Of a stretch of 64,000 bases of DNA, positions 45,584 to 54,239 are shown piece by piece (positions within the stretch are counted from its first letter, which is position 1; every line of letters starts with the position of its first letter). A model generated the notes under the pieces. The model had not been told where the DNA came from. It was given only the letters and a program-made list of their open reading frames with translations, and searched no databases. The stretch spans positions 310,001-374,000 of the forward strand of contig CAVWOV010000019.1 of assembly GCA_963756715.1 (NCBI GenBank), in the 5' to 3' direction. This DNA comes from VAZQ01 sp963756715 (GTDB taxonomy: Bacteria; Pseudomonadota; Alphaproteobacteria; Rhizobiales; Xanthobacteraceae). A program made the translations under genes and the position numbers.

Positions 45584-46594
45584 TCAGGATAATTTTAGCT
45601 TCAGCAACCGCTCGGCATTGCCGGCGAAAATCTTTTGACGATCGCTTTCGGAAATTTCAAGCTGACGGATCACCTCGATGGTCGGCGCGATGGGACCCAG
45701 CGGCGTGTCAGTCGCAAACACGACATGCTCGCTGCCGAAGAACTCCAGCCCGCAGCGCACCGCCTGGATGCCGCCACCGAACAGCGCGGTATCGCCGTAG
45801 AAATCATGCAGGTAGTCGAGGTGCGGCCGCTTGAGCGAGGACAGCACCTTCGAATAGTCTTCGTCCAGCGTGCGGCTGCCCAGCACCTGCAGGCCGGGAC
45901 CGATGCGGCCGTCATAGAATGGAATCATGCCGCCGAGGTGATGGGTAATGATGTTGAGTTTCGGATAGCGATCGAGCAAGCCGCTGAACACCATCCGCAC
46001 CATTGCGACCGACGTCTCGTACGGCCAGCCGAAGCACCACCACATTTCGTAGCGGGATTTTTCTTCGCTGACATAGTCCGTCATCGCGGCGGTGCGCGCG
46101 GGATGCAGCCAGATCGGCCGATCGAGTTCAGCCATCGTTTTGAAGATCGGCTCGAAGGATGGATCGTCGAGCGGCTTGCCGGCAATGTTGGTGAATATCT
46201 GTATGCCGCCAGCATTCAATTCCTTGACCGCCCGCTGGGCCTCTTTCACCGAGCCTTCCACGTCCGTCATCGATACCGCCGCAACGAAGGTCGGGAACCG
46301 CTCTGGATGGCGCGCGCATAGCTCCGCCATCGCGTCGTTGCCGACCCGCGCCAGGTTGAGCCCGATCTCGCCGGTCGCAAAATCCTCGATCGGTGGATTG
46401 GGCAACGAGATGATTTCGCGGTAGTCGCCGAAGCGATCCATTTCGCGGAAGCGCTCGTCGAGATCGAACAGCTTCTTTACGCCGCGCAGTCGGGCCCCGA
46501 TGTTGCCAAGCTTTGGCGCAATCCGGTTCATCTCCTGGAAAAACTTGTCCGGAAAGATGTGGCAGTAGATATCGACGATGGTGTCGCTGGCCAT
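45584..46594 (-). CDS. Amidohydrolase family 2 protein with altered metal motif
   Basis: 336 residues from ATG 46594. The ACMSD-superfamily fold is evident (IWLHPARTA, IITHHLGGMIPFYDGR, VFATDTPLGPI). The first metal motif reads DIYCHIFPD: the first His of HxH is Tyr, leaving YxH. The second and third His and the Asp are kept. This could alter metal number or chemistry; a relative in the family uses ExH instead. Between BKACE and Bug genes on the minus strand. Confidence 0.85.
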   Translation of the reverse strand: MASDTIVDIYCHIFPDKFFQEMNRIAPKLGNIGARLRGVKKLFDLDERFREMDRFGDYREIISLPNPPIEDFATGEIGLNLARVGNDAMAELCARHPERFPTFVAAVSMTDVEGSVKEAQRAVKELNAGGIQIFTNIAGKPLDDPSFEPIFKTMAELDRPIWLHPARTAAMTDYVSEEKSRYEMWWCFGWPYETSVAMVRMVFSGLLDRYPKLNIITHHLGGMIPFYDGRIGPGLQVLGSRTLDEDYSKVLSSLKRPHLDYLHDFYGDTALFGGGIQAVRCGLEFFGSEHVVFATDTPLGPIAPTIEVIRQLEISESDRQKIFAGNAERLLKLKLS

Positions 46595-46616
46595 TTTGCA
46601 ACTCCGCTGCTCTGCC

Positions 46617-46710
46617 CTCATCCTGAGGAGCGCCCGCAGGGCGCGTCTCGAAGGATGGGGCGGCCCGATGCTTCGAGACGCGTCGCTTCGCGACGCTCCT
46701 CAGCATGAGG
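46617..46710. repeat. Palindromic intergenic repeat, CATCCTGAGGAGC family, copy 2
   Basis: CCTCATCCTGAGGAGCGCC...CGTCTCGAAGGATG (left) and GATGCTTCGAGACGCG...GCTCCTCAGCATGAGG (right), a long imperfect inverted repeat matching the copy at 1672-1787. Located inside the catabolic operon between BKACE and amidohydrolase genes. Confidence 0.8.
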
Positions 46711-46746
46711 CCAATTGAGGGCCCGCCCGCGGCCCTATTGTTCGTC

Positions 46747-47685
46747 CTAAAACTTCGTCCGGTCCGGCCCCTTCAGCCCCAGCATCTCGCGCGCCTCCTT
46801 CGGCGTCGCGATCTGATAGCCCAGTTCCTCGATCAAGCGGCGCACCTTCGCGACCTGCTCGGCATTGCTCTTGGCGAGCTGTCCGCGGCCGATAAAGAGG
46901 CTGTCCTCCAAGCCGACGCGCACGTTGCCGCCCATCATGACGGCCTGCGTGGCGAATGGCATTTGATTGCGGCCGGCGCCAAGCACCGACCACTGGTAAT
47001 CGTCGCCGAACAGCTTGTCGGCAGTGCGCTTCATGAAGGCGAGGTTCTCCATGTCGGCACCGATGCCGCCCAAAATGCCGAAGATAAGCTGCAGGAAGAT
47101 CGGCGGCTTAAACCAGCCTTTGTCGACGCCATGCGCCAGATTGTAGAGGTGGCCGGTGTCGTAGCACTCGTGCTCGAACTTGGTGCCGTGTCCCTCCCCC
47201 ATCAGCTTCGAGATTCTTTCGATATCGCGGAAGGTGTTGCTGAAGATCGTTGTGTCGGTACCCAGCAGGTATGGCTTCTCCCAGTCATACTTCCAGGTCT
47301 TGTAGCGCGCCGCCATCGGATAGAGCGCGAAGTTCATCGACCCCATGTTGAGCGAGCACATCTCGGGCGAGAACTGCATGACGCCGGCGAGCCGCTCCTC
47401 GACCGGCATCGTGGGCGAGCCGCCGGTGGTGATGTTCACCACCGCTTCGGTCGCCTGCTTGATCCGCGGCAGGAACTCCATGAACACCTTGGGGTCGCCG
47501 GTCGGCCGCCCGTCCTGCGGATTGCGGGCATGCAGGTGGAGGATCGCAGCGCCTGCCTCGGCGGCGCCGATCGCCTGCTCGGCGATCTGGTCCGGCGTGA
47601 CCGGCAGCGCATCCGACATCGTCGGCGTGTGGATCGCGCCGGTGATCGCGCAGGTGATGATGACCTTGTCGGACTTCGCAGCCAT
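46747..47685 (-). CDS. Beta-keto acid cleavage enzyme (BKACE, DUF849)
   Basis: 312 residues. Zinc motif HLHARNPQDGRPTGDP (His-x-His), ITCAITGAIHTPTMSDALPVTPDQIAEQA at the N-terminus, NITTGGSP, and GGNVRVGLEDSLFIGRGQLAKSNAEQV. These enzymes use acetyl-CoA to cleave a beta-keto acid to acetoacetate and a new CoA ester. The 3-hydroxyacyl-CoA-dehydrogenase-type gene 72 bp upstream could supply the beta-keto acid by oxidising a 3-hydroxy acid, as in carnitine breakdown. Confidence 0.92.
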   Translation of the reverse strand: MAAKSDKVIITCAITGAIHTPTMSDALPVTPDQIAEQAIGAAEAGAAILHLHARNPQDGRPTGDPKVFMEFLPRIKQATEAVVNITTGGSPTMPVEERLAGVMQFSPEMCSLNMGSMNFALYPMAARYKTWKYDWEKPYLLGTDTTIFSNTFRDIERISKLMGEGHGTKFEHECYDTGHLYNLAHGVDKGWFKPPIFLQLIFGILGGIGADMENLAFMKRTADKLFGDDYQWSVLGAGRNQMPFATQAVMMGGNVRVGLEDSLFIGRGQLAKSNAEQVAKVRRLIEELGYQIATPKEAREMLGLKGPDRTKF

Positions 47686-47757
47686 GGCGTTCCTCGTCTT
47701 TTCTTTTGGACGCAGCCGATTAGCGGCAGTGTTGCGCAGAGCGCGGCGCCGCGCAAT

Positions 47758-48657
47758 TCATGACCGCGCCTTCTTGAGGTGCGCCAGAACCTGGGCGCGC
47801 AGCGCCTGCTGCTGCTCGGGCGTCCACTTGCGGAAGCCTTCGCCGGATTTGAACCCGAGCTTACCGTCGGCCACCAGCTTTTCCAGGTAGGGCGAAGGAC
47901 CCGGCCGCGATTCGATCGCGGGCAGCACGGTTTGATGGATCGCCAACGTCAGATCGGTGCCGACAAGGTCGGCATTCTCCAGCGGTCCGAGCACTGCCAG
48001 CCGCCGGCCGAAGCTCGCCTTAATCACCGTGTCGACGGTCTCGGCGTCGCAGATGCCGTGCTCAACCAACGCGATCGCCTCCCGCCACAAGGCATGTTGC
48101 AGCCGGTTGCCAACGAAGCCCGGCACGTCTTTTTTGACGTGGACTGGCATTTTTCCAGCCGCCCGATGCAGTTCCATGGTCCAATCAATCGCGTGCTGCG
48201 AGGTCCATTGCGTCCCGATCACCTCGACCAGCGGCACAAGGAACGGCGGATTCCACCAATGGGTACCGAGCGCACGCGACCGGTCGTTCAGGCCCTCCAT
48301 GATTTTGGTGATCGGGATCACCGAAGTATTGCTGGCCAGAATCGTACCGGGCCGCACCTTCGGCTCGATCTCGGCGAACAGCTTCTGTTTCAGCGGCAAG
48401 TCCTCGAGCACCGCTTCGACCACGTAGTCGGCCTCGCGCACTGCGTCCGTGAGGTCGTGACATGGGGTGACGCGTTCGACCGCGGATTGATCGTCGCCCA
48501 GGTCCTTCAGGTTGGTGAGGATACGCGCCCGGACGCTGTCGAGCGCCGCCATCACCGGGTCGTAGATATTGACCTCATGGCCGGCGAGCGCAAACACCTG
48601 CGCGATGCCGTGCCCCATCAGGCCTGCGCCGATGACGGCGATGCGCGCTTTGCTCAT
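47758..48657 (-). CDS. 3-hydroxyacyl-CoA dehydrogenase family protein
   Basis: 299 residues. NAD motif IAVIGAGLMGHGIAQVFALAGHEV (res 6-29), ASNTSVIPITKI, the catalytic His region GTHWWNPPFLVPLVEVI and the C-terminal NRLQHALWREAIALVEHGICDAETVD. HxxNPP and length around 300 match the non-fused 3-hydroxybutyryl-CoA, L-gulonate and carnitine 3-dehydrogenase branch. Just upstream of BKACE, so probably forms the beta-keto acid that enzyme cleaves. Confidence 0.9.
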   Translation of the reverse strand: MSKARIAVIGAGLMGHGIAQVFALAGHEVNIYDPVMAALDSVRARILTNLKDLGDDQSAVERVTPCHDLTDAVREADYVVEAVLEDLPLKQKLFAEIEPKVRPGTILASNTSVIPITKIMEGLNDRSRALGTHWWNPPFLVPLVEVIGTQWTSQHAIDWTMELHRAAGKMPVHVKKDVPGFVGNRLQHALWREAIALVEHGICDAETVDTVIKASFGRRLAVLGPLENADLVGTDLTLAIHQTVLPAIESRPGPSPYLEKLVADGKLGFKSGEGFRKWTPEQQQALRAQVLAHLKKARS

Positions 48658-48689
48658 GGATGCTTGTCACTCCAGCAAGCCCGCGCGAT

Positions 48690-48750
48690 CTCCCCTCCCC
48701 CACGCAGCGGAGCGGAGTGGTGGGGAGGGGTCGGGGGTGGGGGGCAAAAA
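48690..48750. repeat. G/C-rich hairpin repeat, partial copy
   Basis: TCTCCCCTCCCCCAC pairs with GTGGTGGGGAGGGG (48717 onward). Short member of the family at 19425, 21727, 31595 and 33994, between SDR and dehydrogenase genes. Confidence 0.6.
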
Positions 48751-48775
48751 GGCAAGCGCACGCCGAGCACGTCGA

Positions 48776-49579
48776 TTACCCCGCCGTGTAGCCGCCGTCG
48801 GCGTAGAGGATGTGGCCGGTGTAGAAGTCGGACGCCTTGGAGGCGAGGAACAGGAGAGGCCCGGCAAGATCGGACGGTTCGCCCAGCCGCCCCTTCGGCA
48901 CACGGCTGATGAAGCCCTTGCGCACGTTGGTGGCGTTCTCATTGTCCTCGTACATCCAGGCGGTCAGCGGCGAGCGGAAGACCGTCGGGGCGATCGCGTT
49001 GACGGTAATGCCGGTCGCGCCCCATTCGCAGCCGAGCGCCTTGGTGACGCCGTCGATCGCCGATTTGGATGCACAATAGGCGGTGTAGCCCGCCGGGTGA
49101 CCGAGGAGACCGCGCGCCGACGACATGAATATGACCTTGCCGCCCCTGCCCTGCGCCAGCATCTGCTTGCCGGCCGCGCGCGCCATCAGCCAGGACTGCG
49201 TGACGTTCACATCCATCACTTCCATGAACGTCTCGGGCGCCTGATCGACGATCTTGGCGACTTTGTTGATGCCCGAAGCCGTCGCCAGGATATCGACCCC
49301 GCCAAACCGCTTGACCGCGGCGGCGACGATCTTGTCGCAGTTCTCGGCAGAGTTCGGCCGCAGCGCGATGGTCTCGGCCTTGCCGCCGAGCGCCTCGCAT
49401 TCGGCAGCGATCTTCTTCAGTTCGCCCGCGTTGCCAGCCGCGAGTACGACATTCGCGCCGGCGCCGGCCAGCACCTTCGCGGCGAGTGCGCCGAACGCCC
49501 CTGAAGCGCCGGTGATGATCGCGGTCTTGCCGCGCACGTCAAACAGCGAACCGGGATTTTTCAGAAAGTCTTCGGACAT
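48776..49579 (-). CDS. SDR family oxidoreductase
   Basis: 267 residues. TGASGAFGALAAKVLAGAG (NAD(P) motif near res 20), the NNAG-equivalent TASGIN, catalytic Ser-Tyr-Lys in SSARGLLGHPAGYTAYCASKSAID, and IAPTVFRSPL. Classical SDR with C-terminal FYTGHILYADGGYTAG. Part of the minus operon with the dehydrogenase/BKACE pair. Confidence 0.93.
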   Translation of the reverse strand: MSEDFLKNPGSLFDVRGKTAIITGASGAFGALAAKVLAGAGANVVLAAGNAGELKKIAAECEALGGKAETIALRPNSAENCDKIVAAAVKRFGGVDILATASGINKVAKIVDQAPETFMEVMDVNVTQSWLMARAAGKQMLAQGRGGKVIFMSSARGLLGHPAGYTAYCASKSAIDGVTKALGCEWGATGITVNAIAPTVFRSPLTAWMYEDNENATNVRKGFISRVPKGRLGEPSDLAGPLLFLASKASDFYTGHILYADGGYTAG

Positions 49580-49594
49580 GGCCGACCTCTTCTG

Positions 49595-49754
49595 GTCATT
49601 CCGGGGCGCGCCACCGATCCCGGGCTGTCCGAAATCGGCGACATTAAGTTACCCAAGTCGGCTACAGCCGACTTGAGAGGCGCGAACCCGGAATCCATTG
49701 GCATGAGCAAATTGGATTCTGCGCCCGCGAGCTACGCTCGCGCCCCGGAATGAC
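49595..49754. repeat. 160-bp element with 16-bp perfect terminal inverted repeats
   Basis: Left end GTCATTCCGGGGCGCG (49595-49610) and right end CGCGCCCCGGAATGAC (49739-49754) are exact inverted repeats. Inside are palindromes AAGTCGGCTACAGCCGACTT and GCGAGCTACGCTCGC. No coding capacity. Either a MITE-like element or a member of a dispersed palindrome family; sits between the SDR and cupin genes of the operon. Confidence 0.75.
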
Positions 49755-49777
49755 GAGCGAAGCGGAATTCGTCGTTT

Positions 49778-50116
49778 TCATTTCACCGGCGCGACCGCAA
49801 CCGCGATGGTGCAAACCTCATGGCCACGGTTGACGATCTCGCGACTTTCGTTCGGACCGATATAGCAACTGTCACCCTGCTTCACGACCGTCTCCTTGCC
49901 GCCGGCGATCACCGTCAGTTCGCCTGCCAGCACGTAGTAGATCTTCTCTGGCGGCGAAGCGTCCGGTCCGGCGCCGCCACCCGGCAGGAAGTGCGAGATG
50001 CCGAACACCAGCGTCTGCGAGCCGCCCATCTCGGCGCCGAACACCCGGAACGACTTGTAGTCGCGGTGATTGGGTGCGTCGTAGGCCTTGGCCTCGGAAA
50101 ATTTGCGGACAATCAT
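49778..50116 (-). CDS. Single-domain cupin protein
   Basis: 112 residues from ATG 50116, overlapping the cyclase stop by 4 bp. Cupin pattern: GISHFLPGGGAGPDASPPEKIYYVLAGELTVIAGGKETVVKQGDSCYIGPNESREIVNRGHEVCTIAVAV. The first His position is replaced (PDASPPEK rather than HxHxxxE), so metal binding is uncertain. Coupled to the cyclase gene. Confidence 0.85.
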   Translation of the reverse strand: MIVRKFSEAKAYDAPNHRDYKSFRVFGAEMGGSQTLVFGISHFLPGGGAGPDASPPEKIYYVLAGELTVIAGGKETVVKQGDSCYIGPNESREIVNRGHEVCTIAVAVAPVK

Positions 50117-50961
50117 GCGAATTTCTCCCCCTTCTCGATCCGGTACGATCCCTTTGGATCGACTATGGCGACGAGACGAATGATGCAGCCGTCGCCGCGA
50201 TCCCAGTTCCATGGGAAAAACGCGAAAGTACAGCGCTTGCCGGTGACCTTGTCGAGATCGCCGCCGACGTTCTCGATGCCGAGGATACCGTTCTTGAACA
50301 GGATGCGGTGCACCGGCTCCCATTCGGGGAAATCGTCCTTCCAGTCGCGGCCACCGGACCATTTTTTGTATTCGTCGGCGAGATGTGGATGCAGCGGCCC
50401 GTTGCGCTGCGGGCCGATGGCGGTAGCCAGCGGATGGTCGTTCGCCTGGGTATCGTGACCGACAACCTTCACCTTCTTTTCGACGAACCATTCGCCCGCC
50501 GAGGGCACAAAGCCCGGCGCGCGACAAAAATAGTCCTCGCTGTCTTCGTACTGATGGTGCCAGCCGGTGTTGACGATCACCACGTCGCGCGGCCGCACCA
50601 CCTTGCCGGCAGCCTTCTCCAGATCGTCGTAGGTGATCTGCTCCCACATCTTCTTCTTGATCGAAATCACGATACCCGAGCCGAAGAAATGCGGCAGCGG
50701 CACCTCGTCGATGAAGGGTGTGCCCTGAATGACGTGCGCGGGCGCATCGATATGCGTGGTGTTGTGCATCGAAGTGGTGATGCGCTGCGACAACACGCCG
50801 GACTTCGCCATGTAGTGGATGCGCTCGATCTTGACGTCTTCAAAATACGGCCAATTCGGCGACTGATAACCGAAGCGATGAGACAGGTTGTAGAACTCGA
50901 GCCCCATGCTGTTGTTGAGGTTTTCCTCGAGCAACACGCCGCGGATTTTCTTGGCCACCAC
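50113..50961 (-). CDS. Cyclase family protein (kynurenine formamidase-like)
   Basis: 282 residues, PF04199. Metal motif SMHNTTHIDAPAHVIQG (HxxTHxDxPxH), FIDEVPLPHFFGSG, VVIVNTGWHHQY and SAGEWFVEKKVKVVGHDTQANDHP. Relatives hydrolyse N-formylkynurenine, isatin or cyclic amides. First gene of the operon reading toward the Bug protein; a candidate operator lies 70 bp upstream. Confidence 0.88.
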   Translation of the reverse strand: MVAKKIRGVLLEENLNNSMGLEFYNLSHRFGYQSPNWPYFEDVKIERIHYMAKSGVLSQRITTSMHNTTHIDAPAHVIQGTPFIDEVPLPHFFGSGIVISIKKKMWEQITYDDLEKAAGKVVRPRDVVIVNTGWHHQYEDSEDYFCRAPGFVPSAGEWFVEKKVKVVGHDTQANDHPLATAIGPQRNGPLHPHLADEYKKWSGGRDWKDDFPEWEPVHRILFKNGILGIENVGGDLDKVTGKRCTFAFFPWNWDRGDGCIIRLVAIVDPKGSYRIEKGEKFA

Positions 50962-51031
50962 ATGCCTCCCTTAAATTGCCGCCGCGGGCGCTCGCTCGGC
51001 CGCGGCTCTTTTGGCCGCTTGTCCCATCAGA

Positions 51032-51047
51032 CGGTACGCTTGTATCG
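51032..51047. promoter_or_regulatory. Candidate IclR operator upstream of the cyclase operon
   Basis: CGGTAC-GCTT-GTATCG, inverted 6-bp halves (one mismatch) with a 4-bp spacer, 70 bp upstream of the cyclase ATG and 118 bp from the IclR stop. The same motif occurs at 63668. Confidence 0.5.
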
Positions 51048-51164
51048 ATTGAGCATACATGCCGGAACGTGCCCCGCGCAAGCGGAACGGGGTGCTGCCC
51101 ACGCTGGTGCGGCGCTATGCGCCGTGCGGCACAATTGCCGCGCGACGCGAACGGCAAAGATCAT

Positions 51165-51947
51165 TCAAGCCGCGATAGCAGAGAGGTGGTCCTGCAGGGA
51201 GCGCACGGTAGCCTTGAGGCGTTCGACGATCACCTTCTCCTGGTCGCCGAAACGCTGCGACGGCACTGGAACGGAGATTGCGACGTCGTTGCCGAGCAAA
51301 TCGCGCATCACCACGCCGGCCGCGCAAATGCCCAGCGTATGCTCTTCGTAGTCGAACGCCACGCCAGACTTACGGACCGACTTGAGTTCCTTCATAAGTC
51401 CGTTGATCCGCGTCATGGTGTTTGGCGTACGCTGCTCGTAGCTCGTCCCGATGAGGCGCGCGATCGCAACCTCGTCGAACTGGGCGAGATAGGCCTTGCC
51501 GTTGGCGGTGCAATAAAGCGGAAAGGTTTCTCCGATCGCGGAAACCGCTCGCAGCCGATGTGGCCCGATCACCTGATCGATAAAAATCAGATGATCCTTG
51601 CGGATGGTTGCGAGATCGACGGTCTCACCCAATTCCTGCGAAAGCCGCATCAGGAACGGACGCGCGACCGAGACGAAATCGGTGCGCGCCGAAGCCGCCA
51701 GCCGCAGGATCGTCGGGCCGAGCCGGACCCGGCCGGTCGGCGACGCAGCGATCACCAGCTTTTCCGCTTCCAGCGCAGCAACGATGCGCTGGACCGTCGA
51801 GCGCGCCAGATCGACGCGCTGGGCGATCTGGCCGAGGCTCAGGCCGATCGGCTGCTCTTCGAGCGCGCGCAGGATGGCCGCCGCCCGCGCGATCACTTGC
51901 ACCTGGCTTTTGTCGCTGCCGGCGCCCCCGCCGTTCTGCCGTTGCAT
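51165..51947 (-). CDS. IclR family transcriptional regulator
   Basis: 260 residues from ATG 51947 (GGGAG upstream; an extended start at 52007 is possible). N-terminal winged helix: VIARAAAILRALEEQPIGLSLGQIAQRVDLARSTVQRIVAALEAEKLV; then the effector domain: FLMRLSQELGETVDLATIRKDHLIFIDQVIG, ANGKAYLAQF, GVAFDYEEHTLGICAAGVVMRDLLGNDVAISVPVPSQRF. Controls catabolic genes in response to a pathway acid. It lies between the cyclase operon (same strand) and the divergent decarboxylase at 52069. Confidence 0.93.
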   Translation of the reverse strand: MQRQNGGGAGSDKSQVQVIARAAAILRALEEQPIGLSLGQIAQRVDLARSTVQRIVAALEAEKLVIAASPTGRVRLGPTILRLAASARTDFVSVARPFLMRLSQELGETVDLATIRKDHLIFIDQVIGPHRLRAVSAIGETFPLYCTANGKAYLAQFDEVAIARLIGTSYEQRTPNTMTRINGLMKELKSVRKSGVAFDYEEHTLGICAAGVVMRDLLGNDVAISVPVPSQRFGDQEKVIVERLKATVRSLQDHLSAIAA

Positions 51948-52007
51948 GCCGATCTCCCAGTAGCCGACACGTAGCGCGTGCCGAAGCTTGCCGGCTGGCT
52001 CACGCAT

Positions 52008-52035
52008 TGATACGCTTTGACCAAAATACGGTACA
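52008..52035. promoter_or_regulatory. Possible weak operator/promoter between IclR and the divergent gene
   Basis: TGATACGCTTTGACC followed by ATACGGTAC: half-sites resembling CGATAC/CGGTAC and the GCTT spacer of the site at 51032. A TTGACC is included, compatible with a -35. Symmetry is poor. Confidence 0.3.
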
Positions 52036-52068
52036 GAAGACAAGGGTAGGAAACGAACAAGAGGCTTC

Positions 52069-53030
52069 ATGGTCAAGAAGATTGCACTCGAAGAGCATTT
52101 TCTGTCTCCCGGCCTGATCGAATACTGGCGGCCGACAATGACCGAGGTACCGCCGGAGCGCGGCGAACAATTCTTCCGCTGTCTCACGGACTTTGGTGAG
52201 CAGCGCCTGCAGAACATGGATCAGGCCGGCATCGCGCGGTCGGTGCTGTCGATCGCCGGGCCCGGTGTGCAAGTTGAGCGCGATGCCGCTAGAGCCGTTA
52301 GCAAGGCGTGCGAATCGAACGACTTCCTGGCGCAAGAAATTGCGAAACGGCCCGACCGCTACTCGGGCTTTGCGCACCTTCCGATGCAGGACGCCAAGGC
52401 CGCGGCCGACGAGCTCGAGCGCTGCATGCGCGAACTCAAATTTTGTGGCGCCATGATCAATGGCCACACCAATGGGCAGTATCTCGATGCCCCCGAGCTC
52501 TATCCATTTTGGGAACGCGCGGACGCGCTCGGCGCCACGATCTATCTGCATCCCGCGGATCCGGTCGCACAGCCCTCCGTGCTGTCTGGCTACACGGTCG
52601 CTGATGCGGCCGATGTGGGGGTGGGGGTTCGAAACCGGCTCACACGCACTACGGCTCGTCGTCGGCGGGCATTTCGACCGGTTTCCGCACAGCAAGCTGA
52701 TGCTCGGCCATCTTGGCGAGACCCTGCCCTTCCTGCTGTGGCGGTTCGACAGCCGCGCCGAGTTTCATGGCCTCAAGCTCAAAAAGGCCCCCTCCGAGTA
52801 CATCCGGGAGAATATCTTCGTCACGACCTCGGGCATGTGCTCGGCGGAGCCGCTCAATTGCACCGTCAGCGCGCTCGGTCTCGATCACGTGATGTTTGCC
52901 GCGGATTTTCCGTTCGAAGCAGGCCGAGGAGGCCGGGCATTTCATCGACACCGTGCCGATCGACGATCGCGCCCGCGAGGACATCTGTTTCAACAATGCC
53001 GCGCGCGTGCTGGGCCTGCGAACACAGTAG
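52069..53030 (+). pseudogene. ALEEHF-type amidohydrolase/decarboxylase (gamma-resorcylate decarboxylase-like), two frameshifts
   Basis: About 320 residues. MVKKIALEEHFLSPGLIEYWRP opens the protein, with the ExH metal motif of gamma-resorcylate and 5-carboxyvanillate decarboxylases. Body: GEQRLQNMDQAGI, YSGFAHLPMQDAKAAADELERC, then after ~52605 in the next frame WGWGFETGSHALRLVVGGHFDRFPHSKLMLGHLGETLPF, and after ~52919 in a third frame AEEAGHFIDTVPIDDRAREDICFNNAARVLGLRTQ to the stop at 53028. Each join needs one base removed. Non-oxidative decarboxylation of a hydroxybenzoate is the family chemistry. Confidence 0.8.
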
Positions 53031-53162
53031 GCGGGAAGGCGCGTCCTGGTTGGCGGCCTCCGGTGCGCCAATTCGACACTTGCAAAGCTGCGTGCCGGCT
53101 TGCACCGTCGCGCCAAGAACCCGAAGACAAGAACGCAAAGAGAAGCAACCCGGAGGAAAATC

Positions 53163-54165
53163 ATGCGTGCATTGAAATTGCTGTTGTCTGGGGCCGCTAT
53201 CGCTCTGTTCAGCGTCGCCGCCGCGCAGGCCGAACCCATCAAGATCCGCAATTCGTGGGTGGCGCCGGTCACCAACTGGGCCTCGATCCTTGCGGAGAAG
53301 AAGGATCTCGCGAAGCACTGGGGCAAGTCCTACATCATGGAGCCGGTGCGCTATCCCGGCACGCCGCCGATGATCACGGCACTCGCCAACAACGAGTTGG
53401 AAATCTCCAACCTCGCCTATTCGACGCTCGGCATCGCGATCCAGAATGCCGGGCTCGACGACCTGCGCATCATCGCGGATGAATTCCGTGACGGTGTCGA
53501 GGGCTATTACTCGCAGGAATACATGGTGTTGAAGGATGGCCCAGATCCACAAGGTGCAGGACCTCAAGGGCAAGGCCATCATGACCAACGCCGCCGGCAG
53601 CGCCATCGATGTCGCGACGCGCGCGATGCTGCGCAAGAACGGGCTCGAGGACAAGCGCGACTACACCATCATCGAGGCGCCGTTCCCGACCATGCGGGCG
53701 ATGCTTTCCGAGAAGAAGGTCGACATGATCCCGGCGATCCTGCCGTTCGCCTACGATCCCGAATTGCGCAAGATCGGCCGCACGCTGTTTACCCAACGCG
53801 ACGCCATTGGCGTGACCGACATGATCGTCTGGGCGGCACGCAAGCCGTTCCTCGACAAGAACCGCGCCGCCATGGTCGACTTCATGGAGGACACGCTGCG
53901 CATCACCCGCTGGTACCGCGACCCCGCCAACCATAAGGAGGTGATGGCGATCGCCGGCCGCGTCACCAAACGGCCGCCCGAAAGCTTCGACTGGCTGTTT
54001 ACCAAGCGCGACACCTATCACGATCCGAACATGATGCCGGACCTTGTGGCGCTGCAGAAGAACGTCGATATGACCAAGGACATGGGCTTCGTTCGCGGCA
54101 ACCTCGACGTCAAAAAGCACACCGACCTGAGCATCCTCGAAGAAGCCGCCAAACGCCTGAAGTAG
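53163..54165 (+). pseudogene. ABC transporter substrate-binding protein, TauA/SsuA-like, frameshifted
   Basis: About 333 residues from ATG 53163 (CGGAGG upstream). Signal MRALKLLLSGAAIALFSVAAAQA, then EPIKIRNSWVAPVTNWASILAEKKDLAKHWGKSY, TALANNELEISNLAYSTLGIAI; frame shift at the extra A in CCAGATCC (53543) and continuation VQDLKGKAIMTNAAGSAIDVATRAMLRKNGLEDKRDYTIIEAPFPTMRAMLSEKKVDMIPAILPF. This is the NMT1/nitrate-sulfonate fold. It likely serves the permease/ATPase genes at 56333-58710 on the other strand. Confidence 0.82.
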
Positions 54166-54190
54166 ACGCCGGTTTGCGTTGGCGAAACCA

Positions 54191-54227
54191 GACCAGATCC
54201 GATTTAAAGTTTGAACCGGATCTGGTC
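54191..54227. terminator. Bidirectional-type hairpin between convergent genes
   Basis: GACCAGATCCG (54191-54201) and CGGATCTGGTC (54217-54227) form a perfect 11-bp stem around ATTTAAAGTTTGAAC. Placed between the stops of the TauA-like and GMC genes. Confidence 0.65.
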
Positions 54228-54239
54228 CACTCTCTGACC

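Noticed and set aside
49778..50116. Cupin plus cyclase as 3-hydroxyanthranilate dioxygenase/kynurenine formamidase
   Set aside because: The cupin has lost the HxH of metal-dependent dioxygenases and is too short for HAO; kynureninase and 3-hydroxyanthranilate genes are absent, so the kynurenine pathway cannot be claimed.
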